NCBI GenBank assembly: GCA_021613535.1
Contig: CP075496.1
Location: 14,198,001-14,262,000, forward strand
From: Adineta vaga
Lineage: Eukaryota > Rotifera
Direction of reading: 5' to 3'
Length of the DNA stretch: 64,000 nucleotides
Numbering within the stretch: position 1 is the first letter of the stretch; each line of letters opens with the position of its first letter. Below the pieces are notes generated by a model. The model did not search any database. It was given only the letters and a program-made list of their open reading frames with translations, and was not told the origin of the DNA. The position numbers were made by a program, and so were the translations under genes. Shown here in pieces: positions 1 to 13,224 of this stretch.

Positions 1-63
1 ACAAGTATGACATAGTTCTCATCTATTTTTAATATTAACTGATCTTCGTGTATTTCATTCTAG

Positions 64-461
64 CCACATCAACGACTACATCTGTCGCACTTCCAGCTCA
101 ATGTTCAAGTTATACAATGATTACAGATGCCACTCGATTAGCAACAGGAGGTGCACCCACTATTATCTGTGATAATATTCTATTTACAGCCACACCAGTA
201 TGGATACGTTTCTCAGGTAGTGCAGGAACAATGCTAGTTAATTATGCTCCAACTACATACAGATGTAATACTCATGCTCCAGGATGGTATACAGGCAGTC
301 TTCCTGCTGTTGGTTCAACTGTCAGTGGTACTGTTTGTTATAATTGGAGTGGTAATACATGTAATTGGTCAAATTCAATTTCGGTAACGAATTGTAACGG
401 TTTTTATCTTTATCGATTAATAGCTCCACCCGTATGTTCACTAAGATATTGCACAATGTAA
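64..461 (+). CDS. D8C-domain (uromodulin/GP2-like) protein, 3' exon, 5' partial
   Basis: Seen: an open exon after a TTCTAG acceptor at 63, ending in TAA. It encodes about 131 residues with eight or more cysteines. The pattern DATR, CDN, WIRFSG-AGT, AP-x-C-x-T-x-APGWYTG, VCYNW and a C-terminal PPVCSLRYC ending matches the eight-cysteine D8C domain of uromodulin, GP2 and OIT3. In those proteins the domain is extracellular and disulfide-bonded, usually near a ZP module. The signal peptide and any upstream domains lie outside the window, so the full architecture is unknown. No transmembrane segment or anchor follows, so this product probably ends as a secreted D8C domain. Family call fairly sure; role not known. 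Confidence 0.72.
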
Positions 462-622
462 TTATTATTATTCATATTTGTTTTTGATTGAGTCGCTTTG
501 TAGTTTTATAGAACAAAAAGACTTTTAGTCATAACTTTGTTTAACAATTTTATGTAGAAGAATGCGAATGAAACTGATATTCATTCAATTTTTATTTGAA
601 TAAAGAAAGAAAAAAGTATTTT
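462..622. other. Convergent intergenic spacer
   Basis: Short AT-rich spacer between two convergent genes, with an AATAAA-like tail (GAATAAAGAAAG) near 599 in the + direction. Nothing else seen. Confidence 0.5.
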
Positions 623-1114
623 CTAATAAACGATCTTTTTAATTAATAAAAAAGAGATAAAACCGATAATTATTTGTTCGAAGACATGACAATGAATACT
701 GAATGCTTTGGAAGTAGTAGTAGTAGTAGCACATGGTCCACTATTACTTTGACATTGAAAATGTGCTGTACAATAGCGTTGTTGATCTCCACATTTTAAA
801 TCAAACGATCGTTGTTTTGGTATCCATAAACCTGTACAATTTGTATCAAAATCCATTCCCGGTATCCAACGCATCGAAATTTGTGTCTGTTGTCCATTAT
901 TTATCGTTGTTATTTTTCCAAAAGCTGCTAATTTATTGGATTGATAGTTAATTGTCATATCTCCATTCGCCGATTGATATAATCGATAAGGAGAAACTTC
1001 TAAACATCTTAGAACAGTACATGAACAATGTAGAAAATGATAAGATCCTGATAAATCTTGAGGAATTGCCAAAATAACATTTACTGTAAGAAGAAAAATG
1101 ACAAAGAAATTCAT
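623..1114 (-). CDS. Small secreted cysteine-rich protein, unrecognised
   Basis: Single uninterrupted 163-codon frame. The N-terminus (MNFFVIFLLTVNVILAIP) is a typical signal peptide. The mature part carries about eight cysteines, including HCSC, RCLEV and LKCGDQQRYC. A run of threonines (ACT repeat, near 716-731 on the + strand) is followed by a hydrophobic C-terminal stretch (IIIGFISFLLIKK) that could be a membrane anchor or GPI-attachment signal. I do not recognise the fold. The body has spaced SG, W and N-G positions that could suit a small beta-rich extracellular domain, but that is a guess. Convergent with the D8C gene. Confidence 0.6.
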   Translation of the reverse strand: MNFFVIFLLTVNVILAIPQDLSGSYHFLHCSCTVLRCLEVSPYRLYQSANGDMTINYQSNKLAAFGKITTINNGQQTQISMRWIPGMDFDTNCTGLWIPKQRSFDLKCGDQQRYCTAHFQCQSNSGPCATTTTTSKAFSIHCHVFEQIIIGFISFLLIKKIVY

Positions 1115-2057
1115 TATGTCAACGAATGTTTGACGATGTTATTTGTGATCTTTTTATAGGATGATCAGAGGTGATATCAATGAGTAAATATCAACGTGGG
1201 TTAGAAAAAGCAAAGAGATCAAAATGATTCACAAAAGAAATGATTGTAACGCGTAGGTTGTTATATCCTACTTTAATAAGAATCATTTCAACTTTGTTTC
1301 AAACTAAAAAAAGATAATCATATCTGAGTATTTGTATATAGAAGATATTGAGACATAGTTGCACTGAGAAGCAAGGACATTATTCTGGTAGAATAAGCTT
1401 TTCTTTCTGTGTTTGTTGTGTTTATACATAAATAGAAAAGAATAATGATATGGGAGGATAAGAACAACGAATAAATATTGTTAAACTAATTAGAGATACA
1501 AAATTAATCGAATGAAAAAAAAAATATGTAAATTGAAATGGAATACGTATTTATTTTTTTCTTAATGAATAAATTCGAATGAAATTACTGATTGATGAGT
1601 TCGAAAGTAAAAAGGTCGATCGGTAAGTTTTGAATAAATTTGATAAAAAGAAGAAGGAAAAAAAACAGGTGTGTATTGTTTTTGCTCATTTGTTTCGAAA
1701 AGTTATAGTATATTTTTCTTTAAAAATATCTCATTCTAGCGGATATTTGATATCACTCGACAACTAGCGACATCATCAATAAAAATGTAGGAAACAAAAG
1801 TAAATATTATTTCATTGAATATAATCTTCTAATGATAAAAATGAAAATGTGAATAATTTATCGAGAGAAAAAAAAAGTAAATAAAATCTGAAAATAAATT
1901 GACCTTGTTGAGAATATTTCTCATATGGCCGCAATTTGTTGTTTGTTCTGATGTTGTTTATTTAGTCTTTTCTTGTCTATTATAGAAGAAAACAAACATT
2001 GATATCTTTATATCGAAATCATGTCCATCCAATGTAAATTATAATTAATAAAGATTC
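1115..2057. other. Intergenic region between divergent genes
   Basis: About 940 bases of AT-rich sequence between the secreted-protein gene (-) and MYPT (+). It must hold both promoters and the MYPT 5' leader. I see no ORF, RNA gene or repeat; poly-A and poly-T runs are common. Confidence 0.5.
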
Positions 2058-5000
2058 ATGTTAAGTGGAATACATCCATCGGACGAAGTTAATCGTCAAT
2101 CGAGTGCAATAGCAAAACGTCGTGAACAATTACGTCGTTGGGATGAATCAGAAACAAATCGAGAATCAGCAAATGTAAAAATCTCTCAACGTGTTAAATT
2201 TCAACAAGCCTATGTCTTTCTTGCTGCATGTTCATCATCCGATCGTGATGAAGTCGAAAAATTATTACAACGTGGTGTAGATATCAATACATCAAATATC
2301 GATGGTTTAACAGCACTACATCAAGCATGTATTGATAATAATTTACATATGGTAGAATATTTGCTCAATCGTTCTGCCGATATTAATTGTCAAGATAATG
2401 AAGGATGGACACCTTTACATGCGGCATCATCATGTGGAAATATTGATATTGTCAAATATTTATTATCACATGGTGCTATTGTTGATGTTTGTAATAATGA
2501 AGGTGAATTACCGATTGATATTGCTGAAGGTGATGATATACTTGCATGTTTGGAAGAAGATATGAGAAGAAAAGGTATTGATGATGAACAAGCAAGAAAT
2601 ATTGAACATGAAATTATGCTTAAACATGCACAAGATTGGTTAAATAATAATCAAAAAACAAATTCGAAATCTTTACCAGAAATTATTGTACACGCGAGAA
2701 CTGGTGCTACTGCTTTACATGTTGCTTGTGCAAAAGGTTATATAGATGTTATTGATATTTTATTACGTGCTGGTGCAAATATTAATTCGGTTGATAATGA
2801 TGGATGGACACCTTTACATGCTGCTGCACATTGGGATAAACAAGATATTATTCAATTTCTGTTAGAAAGAAATGCTGATATAGATGCAAAAAATTATGCG
2901 GTAAGATTTTTATATCAAATCAAAATAAAATTTGATGTGTTTTCTTTTTAGGGACAAACACCAGTTGATGTATGCGATGGTGTAACACATGAATTTTTAA
3001 AAGAATTAAGAGGAAGACGACCTCCTGTCAAAGTAAATGATTTCGTTTAGTTTTTATTTTTGAAGTTAAATGTATTGATTTTAGTCACCGACTAATGAAA
3101 CTCCAGATAATATTCTTGCACCATGGAAGAGAAAGTAAAGTTTTGAATTAGGAAAATTTCTTTTTTTGAATTCTTTTTTTTCTTCTAGACCTATATCGAA
3201 TCGAACAGGAGATGAACATAAATCAATTCTTCGAACTGAATCACATAATGAGAATAATTTAGGTCAGTTTATATCTTTCCGTTGTTTTTCAATCAAATCG
3301 AAGTTTTTTCGTTTCATTCGTTTAGAAACAACAACAAAAACTCCTCCACCTACGACGACTCCTGTTCCACAGGTATATCTTTGCCTTGCTTTTGTTTTTA
3401 TTGATCACCAACGCATGTCTTTAGTCTTCTGTACCCCCATCATCCTTACCATTATCAGTCAATCCTGCATCTGTTGATGAGAATTTACCTACTTGCTCAC
3501 CTAGCATCAAGGTTTGCTGGAGAAATAATCCTGTAAAATAAACTTCACCTTTTTCATTTTCATATTTTTAGGAGAAATTAAATAGTCTTCAACGTTCATT
3601 ACATGATTTAAGTAATCGTTATTTAAAAACCAATCAAGAAGAGGTAAGAAGAATAAGAAAGTCTTTGTTTGCGTAAAGCATGAATTGCATTTGATTCGCT
3701 TGTGCATGTTTTGTATTTTCTTAGCAATCAAATACGCCAGTTTCGACTAATAATTCATCAAATACTGAAGTAACGAAATCAACTCCATTGACATTTGAAC
3801 AAAGATCAAAACAGACCAATGAAAAACCAACTCTAAATTCGAATTCAACTCGATCAGGATTTTTATCAACAAATAAATATTCTCAACGAACATTTACAAA
3901 TCCACTTCAATCATTAACAACAAATAATATTAATAATGATTTAACCAATCGTGTAAGATTTTCTATCAAATAGAGAAAATAAATCAATAGTTAAAGATTA
4001 TTTTGCATGAAGAATTCATTGCATGTTCACATATATCTTTATCAAAGAAACATCGTTTTTTTTTCTTTCTTTTAGGAAAATCCTTCAAGTAATACAACGA
4101 ATACTGCAAATATCGCTACATCTCCAACTCAAACATTGGACACGAAAATAAATCGAAGGTATTTTCAGAAAAGAAAACAAACGAGTCTTTTTTTGTCATT
4201 TACGAGACGGAAAAGAAATAACTTGTTTAGTGAGTTAAATGAGATGATACTATTTTATATTCTTCTAGTTCCAATGAGACACAGCCTGAAGTGGCACCGA
4301 GAAGGTATTTATTGATTTCTTCTATGAAAAAACCTTCATACATTATCTAACCAAATCATCTCACAATTCAATACGCACAACCTTACAAATGTTTTTCATT
4401 TGCACAGAATAGAAACTTTTACATAACTAATCTAACGAAAGAAAGAGAAACAAAAATCATACAGAACTAATATTAATGCATGTTTTTACCCGTTTTTCTC
4501 GTCGTTTTATTATACAAGAAATTTTCTTATGGAATTCATTTAGATGGGGAACAACTGATCGAACAGTGGGTGATAATACGTTAACAACACCAGCAAATAC
4601 AGGTCCATATGTACGTCGACGATCAGGTGCGGGTGTTAATGAACCCACATTAACACCACCAGCATCAGTTGCAGCACCAGCGATAACAACTACAGCGACT
4701 TCAACGATTGTTAATGTAACAACATCACTTCCACCAGTAACGTCAACGCCAACAACGAATGTAACAGTAACATCACCAAGTTTACTTGATGATTCAACGG
4801 GTGGAAAACGTCGATCAAATCTTCCACCAAGTCGTGATGAAGAAGCTGAAGCACAACGTAAACATCGTTCAGCTCAAGCACGACGAGAACGACGATCAAC
4901 ACAAAGTGTAACTGTTGAAGATATTAAAGCAGCTGAACAACAAATTAAAAGTCAACCAACAACAAATCCAGATAATTCATCATCGACAGTAACAATTCCA

Positions 5001-7129
5001 CAACCAATGACAAATATTATTGAAACGACATCAAATGTAACATTATCAAATAATAAAATTGGTGCACCATCAACGCCATCATTAGTTAATGAACATGATA
5101 TTGAAACTGAACGTTTACAGCGTGTTATTGAAGAGAAAAAAGAAAAAGCAAGAATATTAAGTGGAGGAAATGAGGTAAAGAACTGCTTTCATCGATTTAC
5201 CCTTGATTATTGATATTTTCTTCTTTTTTTTCTCCGCTTCTACTTTTGTTTATTTGTGTAGTCCATAATGATTACCAATAACCATACGCTTTTAATTAGA
5301 AAAAAAAACTCCAGGGATAAAAACAAAAAAAGTTGTATTAACATCGAAATAGAAGAAAGAAAAAATTATATAAAAACTCGTTTGTTTTATATCGAACTTT
5401 ATGACATTCTCTCGATGTCTCATTAAATGACGATATATCCTCTTACTCCGATAGTCTACAAAATACGTATAAAATATATCTCTATACGTAGATGTAATAA
5501 TTCAATGTCTCTTCTATGCGTACGTGTTTTTGCTCTTGTTCTATGTAATACTTTGTTCTCTTTCTTCGAATATGTCTCTCTCTATGTATATATATATATA
5601 AACATATTATTGATAGGATACTGTTGAAACGACTGTTGACGCATCTTCATCTGGTGGATCACGTCGATTACGATCGAGATTTACATCTGCGGATACTGAC
5701 AGTAAGGAAAAAAAGAACAGGAAAAAAAATAGTCTGTTAATCTTGTCGTATTCTGATAGATATTGTCCCATCAATAACAGCAAACGACTCATTGAATCTT
5801 GGTCTGAGTGCTTCGTTAGATTCTCAACAACAACAACCACGAAGAAGAACAAATCGTGTACATAATCAACGGAAAAATACAGGAAGAATTATTTGGAACG
5901 ATGTATGATTTTTATCTTAATAAAATTATCTTCAATGTTCGACTTTTAGGAAACAAAAGAAGTAGAAATACGTGAGGATTCAAATGATTTAGTTCCAAAA
6001 ACATCAACTGAAGAATCTCATCGATCAGACGATCAAAAATTACAAGATAACGCTCAACAACAACAACAACAACAACAATCAACAACAACAAATCCGTCAT
6101 TAATCGGTTCACGTGGTCTTATATCTCGATTTGAAAATATTCCATCTGCATCTCTCGTAACAACAACAAAAGAATCTTCAAATAATTTATCTCCAACATC
6201 TCCACCACCAACATCAATATCATCATCACGAAGTATACGTTCACAAAGTCAAGATCCCTCACGTAAATCGTTAACATTAACGACTTCTTTACCATCATCA
6301 AATACGAATACTCTTATGAACGGAATGGCAACTTCAACACCATTTGCATTGAAAAAAGATTCGAAAGAAAATACAATTTTACCAACAGGATCATCAACAA
6401 CGAATAATGATGCATCAGCTATTAAACGAGTAAGAATTAAATCGGATTACAAAAGTTTTTAACGTCATTTTGTCTTTTCAAATAGTTATATGATGATTCA
6501 AAACGTAAAATTGATGAATTAACACAAAAAGTAGATCGATTAGAACGCGATATCGTCGAACGAGATCAAATGATCGAAAAACTTGTATGTTATGTCTAGA
6601 CTTGTTTTTATTACAAAATTATTTTTCTTTATTATAGAAAACATCACAATATATTGAATCATCTCTTGATAAACGAGTAAGATATTTTTCGAGAATGATA
6701 TTCTAATTTTATACATCCATAGAGAAGGTTAAACTGAGTTAATTCTGACATTTCCTTATCGTTTTGTCATGCCTATTTATCATAGAAAGAAATGCTCTAA
6801 TTAGAATTACTTGGTATAGGGAAAAAGTCTATTCAAGGTCAATTTTGACAAAACATCTTTGAATAATTACAGAAAGATTATTAATTCTTATCTAAATAAA
6901 TATTATTATTATCTCATGGAATTCTTTGTATTTCTTAGGAAAAACGTGGATATGAAAGAAAGATCTCAGAATTAGAAGAAGAATTAAAAGTAAATAAAAG
7001 AAAATTTTTGTACAAAATCAAACTGAATTTTTGTTTCCTTAGAAAATGGATTCAATCAAAGCAGATAATACACGTTTAAAAGAAGAAAATGCTGCATTAA
7101 TTCGTGTGATCAGTAAACTCTCGAAATGA
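2058..7129 (+). CDS. PPP1R12A: Myosin phosphatase targeting subunit (PPP1R12A/MYPT-like)
   Basis: Targets protein phosphatase 1 to myosin. Eighteen exons join in frame to 1071 codons: 2058-2900, 2952-3032, 3085-3134, 3189-3262, 3326-3372, 3425-3511, 3572-3643, 3725-3952, 4076-4158, 4269-4304, 4544-5174, 5617-5701, 5760-5902, 5950-6429, 6486-6584, 6638-6676, 6939-6989, 7043-7129. Seen: N-terminal KRREQLRRW, the PP1-docking RVKF motif, then two ankyrin blocks (DGLTALHQACI, EGWTPLHAA; GATALHVAC, DGWTPLHAAAHW) split by the family's helical linker. A low-complexity Thr/Ser/Pro middle leads to RRSTQSVTVEDI, matching the Rho-kinase inhibitory site of human MYPT1 (Thr696 region). The C-terminus is coiled coil ending ENAALIRVISKLSK, nearly identical to the vertebrate leucine zipper. 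Length is close to human MYPT1 (about 1030). Confidence high; a few short middle exons are less certain. Confidence 0.93.
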
Positions 7130-7800
7130 AAAATCAAACCCTACAACAACAACAACAACAAATCGTTTTTTTTCTTTTGTGTGCGTGTGTGCTCTAGAGT
7201 GCTTCTTTATTCTTCTCGTCTTGTTGTGCAATAGAGCCTTTCGTTTATCTTTTCTTTCTCTTTTTCTTTTTGTATTACTCTAATGCTACTATATATATAC
7301 ATATAACTTTAGTCACTTGGTGCTACGGATCTCGAGACGTGCTAGCAAAACAGTGAGAGAAACTCGAAATCAAAGTTTTGCTTTAAAATCTCGTTCGATG
7401 TGTGAAACAAAAATGAATATTTGTTTATCTTTTTCTCTTCTTCTCATTTGAATAATAATAATAATAATTAATATATCAGACATGTCATAGAATACGATAT
7501 CTTTATTATTCTACATTTTGAACTTCAGAATGTAATTTCAATCTCGCTCTTTCTCTCGTTTCTTTTTCTTTTTCTTTCTTTCTTTTTTTGTTCTTCTCAT
7601 CATATCTTCTATATGCCTTAGACACAAATTCGAGCGTGTGTGTGTGTGTGTGGACGTGTGTCTTTCTCAATTCTCATGTATTTTATAACTCGCTTCTCTT
7701 TCTTTTCTTTTTGCAATCAAAAATACATCACATGCACACACATTTCATTCGGAAAGAAGACAAAAGAAATTTTCTTCGTTTCTTTTTTTTTGCAGAAATC
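7130..7800. other. MYPT 3' UTR / PHF14 leader spacer
   Basis: T/C-rich 670-base spacer. It holds a (CAA)n run just after the MYPT stop (about 7143-7161), a (GT)n microsatellite near 7636-7652 and long TTTCTTT tracts. A strong polypyrimidine-TGCAG acceptor lies five bases before the PHF14 ATG, so a leader intron or spliced-leader acceptor is likely there. Confidence 0.5.
7636..7652. repeat. (GT)n microsatellite
   Basis: About eight uninterrupted GT dinucleotides in the spacer upstream of PHF14. Confidence 0.85.
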
Positions 7801-10800
7801 ATGTCCGGTGAAGAAAATAATTCAATTGATGATTCAAATACAAAACCCGTATGTTGATCATGAAGAATTATTCGATTTTGTTTTCCTAACTGAGAGTCTT
7901 TCATAGTTAATTGCAGAAACGAAAATTTGTTCAATTTGTTTATTAAGTGGAAGGTAAAAGAAAACAAAGAAAAATTTCAATTTAAGAATTATTTGAATAT
8001 ATTTAGTACAGATGATAGTGATCCAATTGTTTATTGTGATCGATGTGGTGTTATTGTTCATGAAAGTAAAATAAATATTTGATTTTTAATTTCTTTTAAA
8101 TGAATTCTTTAGGTTGTTATAATGCAGATACATTAGATGATAGATCATCGGATTCATCTTCACCATCTGAATATTGGTTTTGTACACCATGTTTAGCACG
8201 TGTAGATGATCCAGTAAGAAAGAAAAATGAAGTTTAAAGTGAATATTTATTTTAATATCTGAATAGATATGTGCTTTATGTCCTAATCGAGATCGTTGTA
8301 ATGCATTTTGGCCAACATTAGAATCAAGTTGGATTCATGTGATTTGTGCAGTTGGTATTCCAGGTGTTTTATATTATGATGAACTTTATTATACACCGGT
8401 TGATTTATCAAATATTTCATCGCAAAAATTTGGAAATAAAGTTCGAAAAAAATCTTTTTCTTTTTTCTTTACAATTTTCTTATTTATTTGTTTATTTAGC
8501 AATGTCATATATGTGAAACAAGATCAGGTGTAACTGTATCGTGTGATGCGGGTTTATGCCCAAATGCATTTCATTTATCATGCGCAAATAAAAATGGATT
8601 ATTACAAATTAGAGGAGAATTAGTAAGTTATTATGTTGAAAATAAGGGTGGGTGTGTTTGTATGGAAAAGGACATTGCCATGTTGACATTTCATATCGCA
8701 CAAAAAACAGACGTCATTGATAAAAGCTGAAGGACATAAAAAAGAATATCTAGGTTTTTTCTCTCTTATTGTTTAGTCAAAAATAGAATGTGAACTATAT
8801 TGTGTTACTCATCAATCTTCATCAAATACATATAAAACTGTTCAACGAAATTATACAATTTGTGAAGTACAACAAAAACAATTAGATCATCGTGATCAAT
8901 TAAATGTTTGTTTTATATTCATTTAATTTTGTCAAAAAATCGTTCAAAATTTTTCTTTTTTTCCAGGATGATATTCGTCAAATGTTATCAACTTATTGGA
9001 CTATTTATAAAAAACGTAGTGAAACATTTCCACGATTACCAAAACCTACTAAAACTCATGTTGCACGGTATGAATAGATCAGTTTTTATAAAAATGAAAT
9101 GGTTTTTTTTCTAAAAGAAAATTATGTCTAAATAGATCATTAATGGTTGATCCAGTTGCATTGAAAAATTTCTTTGATAAAGCTCAACATCTTCGTCCTG
9201 ATCAATCAACAACATTACCAAATAATCATGATTTAACATCAACAGATACAAATGCACTTTTAGCATTTACAACAAATGAAGAAGAATTAACTCAACTTCG
9301 AGAACGTATTGGTGAAGCCGAAAAAAATCTTGTACAATTAGAATCATCTTCAATTGATAAACAATTAAAAGAAGAACATAAAAAAGTAAAAGAAAAAATA
9401 ATGAAAATAAAATAAAAATGTTTTTTTGTTTTTAGTTAGAAACTGAATTGAAAAAAGAATATGAAACATTAGCATCATTAACTGAAAGATATAATCAATT
9501 TATTGATATATTTAAAGTTTATAATTGTCAATTAAAAGATGAAACAACGAATATTAAATTATCTTCAACAATAACAACAGAAACGGAAAGGTTTAATCAA
9601 ATTTAAGATTTTCTTTAATAAATTAAACGATAAAATTTCTTATTTTAGTTGTTCAGTTTGTAAACAAAAAGATCAATCAAATCAAATGATTAAATGTTGT
9701 CAATGTAATTTAGCATTTCATGGTGATTGTTTAAAACCACCAATGCCTACAAAAACATTAGCATTGATGTTATCAGCAACGAAAAAATATGAATGGTATT
9801 CGATTTATTTGCAAAAAAGAAAAATATGTTCTGTATGATTCAATTGTAGGCAATGTGCTTCGTGTGTTAATGCACAACAAGAAGAACTTGATCAACGTAA
9901 TGTTAATGTTGATGAACCACGTCAGATACGACCAAGACGAACAAATGAACTTGTTTTACGTGAAACAGTGATTAAAGTAAATAGATAGGAGAGAATTTTC
10001 TTTCAATTCGTTTTTGTTTGATGAATTTTTAGTTTGGATCAAGAAAACGAAAACAAGATTCGGATAATAGTAATGAACAAATAAAAGAAAATAAAAAAGT
10101 AAAAACAACAACGAATCCATCATCTTCAGCAAAAGAAAGTATGACTTCAAATCAAGATGATGACAAACCATCAACAAGTAAAAGTCGAACAGCAGTTATT
10201 AAACAATTATTTACAAGAAAAACAACCGATTTTACTCCGGATTCATCTTCAAAACGATCATCATCATCATCACCACCACCGAAAAAAGTGTATGAATTGA
10301 TATCGAAAATCATTTTTTGTATTTGATTTGATTTGATTTAGTTCGACAAATACGAAATCACCAAAAATATCAATAAAAAAACCTTCAATATCAAAATCTA
10401 TTGGTAAACGAAGAACGTTAAATTACTCGAGTTGTTTATCTCATTTAAAAAAAACTCTTCTAGATTCATCAGTAATAACTCCTGTTCGTTCGAATTCTCT
10501 TATAATTGATCGTCGAACTCCAACAATCTTTAAACAAAAAGCTGCATCGTTACCAATGACAAAACTTGACAAGAAAAAACGTAAAACAACAAAAGATCCC
10601 ATGTCAATATTTGATTTTTATGATGATGATGAAAATGCGAATGGTACCATTGAACTTCGTTCATCAATTACAAATAGTAGTCATGATGATGATGATGATA
10701 ATGTTAAAGAAGAAAATCTAAAATCTAAAAAAGATGAGAAGAAAGCAAATCGACGTTCAACAGTAACAGTAGAAAATAATGTTCCATCTGATGCTCGTTG

Positions 10801-11174
10801 TAAAGAATGTTCTAATTCAGGAACAAATCAAACAATGACTGAGTAAATTCGTTTACTTTTCTTCTGATGTTCTATTTATTTATTGATCATTTTAGTTGTG
10901 ATAAATGCAAATATTTTTATCATTTTGCTTGTTGTATACCCCCGTTATCTTCGTTTCCTAAACGACGTAATTATGGTTGGACATGTCATCGATGTAATGA
11001 TGATAGTGAACATGATACATCCAATGAAATTGTGACTATTCCTCCAACATCAAAGGTTAGTTAGCTATTTATTGTTTAATCATATTTAGTTCAAATTTTT
11101 GTTTGTAGAATTCAAGACGTGAACGAAAAAGTCAAAATCGATCGAATGAAAAAGAAATATCGATGGATGAATAA
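7801..11174 (+). CDS. PHF14: PHD finger protein 14 (PHF14-like), chromatin reader
   Basis: Exons 7801-7848, 7907-7953, 8007-8065, 8113-8213, 8267-8440, 8500-8622, 8777-8905, 8967-9067, 9136-9385, 9436-9590, 9649-9795, 9850-9976, 10033-10289, 10342-10842, 10896-11055, 11109-11174 join in frame. Seen: PHD1 (KICSICLLSG ... YCDRCGVIVHESCY ... WFCTPC); an extended PHD (ICALCPNRD ... WIHVICAVGIPGV ... CHICETRSG ... CDAGLCPNAFHLSCA); a coiled-coil linker; PHD (CSVCKQKDQ ... CCQCNLAFHGDCLKPP); a basic Ser-rich stretch; and a final PHD (CKECSNSG ... CDKCKYFYHFACCIPPL ... YGWTCHRC). This domain order and spacing match vertebrate PHF14. Family members bind histone H3 tails in the nucleus. Within exon 14, 10404-10463 has GT...AG ends and is a multiple of three, so it may be a further 60-base intron (794 aa) or stay in (814 aa). 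The exon 5 donor (GTTCGA) is weak. Confidence 0.9.
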
Positions 11175-11828
11175 CTTTTTGTATCTATGTAATTGATTGA
11201 AAATATTGTCATATGTTGTGTGTTTTCTTCTGTTAGTTAAATATTAAAATTATTATTTGATCATAGTTCAATTGAAACCTACTCGTTGTGTCTTTGTATC
11301 GTCTTCATTTGTTTCAAAATTTTCTCAGATCAATAAATCTGACAATTGGATGTAAACTAAATCGTCGTTTTTTATATACTATAGAGTCAAATTCAATTGC
11401 TTGATTAAAATTCTATTTCTTTTTGAAACTTGCAAAGATATCTCGTAGATATTATGGTCTCAACCTTTGCTGCAGTCTATTAGAAGGAAAATTCTTTTCA
11501 ATCTAAATCAGCTGTATTATACGATTAAAATGGAATAGAAGAACGATAGCATATTTTTGTTAATCTTTTTACAAGTGATCTTAATATTTCAATCATTTAA
11601 CGAAACAATGAAGCATCGAATTTATCCTTTTTTTAAATCCATCAATATTTCTTATCTGAATAGAGATAAAGCATTCTATTAAGGTAATCAAAAGATTTTT
11701 TCTATTGATCATTTAATGAAATATAGGTTAAGTGATCTGCGTATAGAAAAGTAGAGCCATCTGTCTAAATTTCTATTTATTTATTTCCTATTTATTTGAC
11801 GTGAAAACAATCATTTAACAAAACTTGA
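11175..11828. other. Convergent intergenic spacer
   Basis: About 650 bases between the convergent ends of PHF14 and the coiled-coil gene. AT-rich with candidate poly-A signals (AATAAA near 11332). No coding signal or repeat seen. Confidence 0.5.
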
Positions 11829-13224
11829 TTAACGACGAAAAATCTACAATCAACAAAAATCAATAATTGTAATGTCGATTTTACTTTCCGTAGTATACTC
11901 ACTTTTTTTGTTCCTGGACGTTTGGTTTTTTTTCTTGTTTTATCAGATCTAAAATATACAAATAGTTTTATTTCTCAACTCTCATATACACGTACTTTTT
12001 CAGCTTCCAATCGAGTATTTTTTCCTGTAAACGAATACTCAATTCTTCTTCTACCTTTGCCCTTTCCGCAACCACGACGTTCACTTGATTTTTCAAATTG
12101 CGTACTTGTTTATTTGTTTCAAGGGTTAAATTGCGTATTTGAATTTTTGTTTGTTTATATACTCTGGAAATTTCTTCTTCGATTCTCGTAACTTTTTCAT
12201 CCCATTCCTCAAGAATGTTCTTATTATTTTGTCGTATTTCTAAAATCGACAGTGGTTCATTTTCATCAACGTTTTCTTCATTATCTTCATTCTACAATAT
12301 AAAAGTATGTCAATTGTTACTTTTTCGAATGAATGTACTTCATTAAATTGATCTTGTACGTTTATAGGAACCACTGTTTTTACGGATGGTTCTGGCAAAT
12401 GGATTTCATCCAAAGATTGTTCGATACACAAACTAAATATGGTAAAAATTGGCTTATGTGTGTGAAAAAATGCTTCTAAAGAAATTTAATGGATATTATG
12501 GACTTACTTTGTAAAATCTTGGATAAGCGGAAAAGAATATGAACTAGTGGTTGGCAGATCCGATAATACAGGATCTAAATTGAATATATATAGTAGATGA
12601 ATAAATTTCGCTATGAAAGTTTAGTTCGAAATTAAGGTATTGCGTAATAAATTATTTCGTTCATTATCGTATAGGCGATTAAGTCGTCACGATGAATTCG
12701 AAATGAAATTTCATTTAAAATGTTACCTTCAATAGATTCACCAGGTACTTGTTCTATCAAATGATGTTGTGATAAATCAGCAGTTACAACGTCAGATTGA
12801 ATAGGTGGTTGATCTGTTTGTATTGAATCAGATTGACAAGTGGATTCATCTGAAGCCTGTTCGACTGGAGCATCAACACGAATTCGTTTGGTTTTTCGAT
12901 TTCTGTAGCGTTTTGATCCGACAACATCTGAAAGTCAAAAGTAATTATTTGTTCGTGTATAGTGGTGTCGGTACAAAAGATATTGGAAAAGATCATGTTT
13001 TTCTAATCTCCTGTGAAAGCAAAATGATAAACTATTTACTTACAGCCATTCGCAAAATAAAACAGAACGACCATTGGCTTCGAAGTGCGTGATCGACGTG
13101 TTGATAGTTGTGGGTGTAACTTTCTTATGTGTTGTCGAACAATCGGAGACACAGGATATTGGTCGCCATTGAGAACAAAAACGTTCCAATTACTTGGTAA
13201 ATTTCTCAATATCTCTTGTTCCAT
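11829..13224 (-). CDS. Unrecognised coiled-coil protein with basic C-terminus (possibly nuclear)
   Basis: Seven exons (13224-13044, 12927-12727, 12574-12508, 12432-12339, 12291-11996, 11948-11903, 11843-11829) join in phase to 299 codons plus a stop. Seen: a compact N-terminal region of about 60 residues (MEQEILRNLPSNWNVF, GDQYPVSP, RQHIRKLHPQL); a short basic patch (SKRYRNRKTKRIR) that could be a nuclear localisation signal; an acidic, Gln-rich middle; a predicted coiled coil (EEWDEKVTRIEEEISRVYKQ through EEELSIRLQEKI); and a very basic tail (KTRKKTKRPGTKK). The last exon encodes only IFRR and the stop. I do not recognise a family. Every junction keeps frame with GT-AG ends, which supports a real gene even though no exon is long. 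Converges on PHF14. Confidence 0.62.

Noticed and set aside
5912-6301. Two - strand frames rich in Leu/Val
   Set aside because: Antisense to the MYPT Thr/Gln-rich exon at 5950-6429; shadows of repeat codons.
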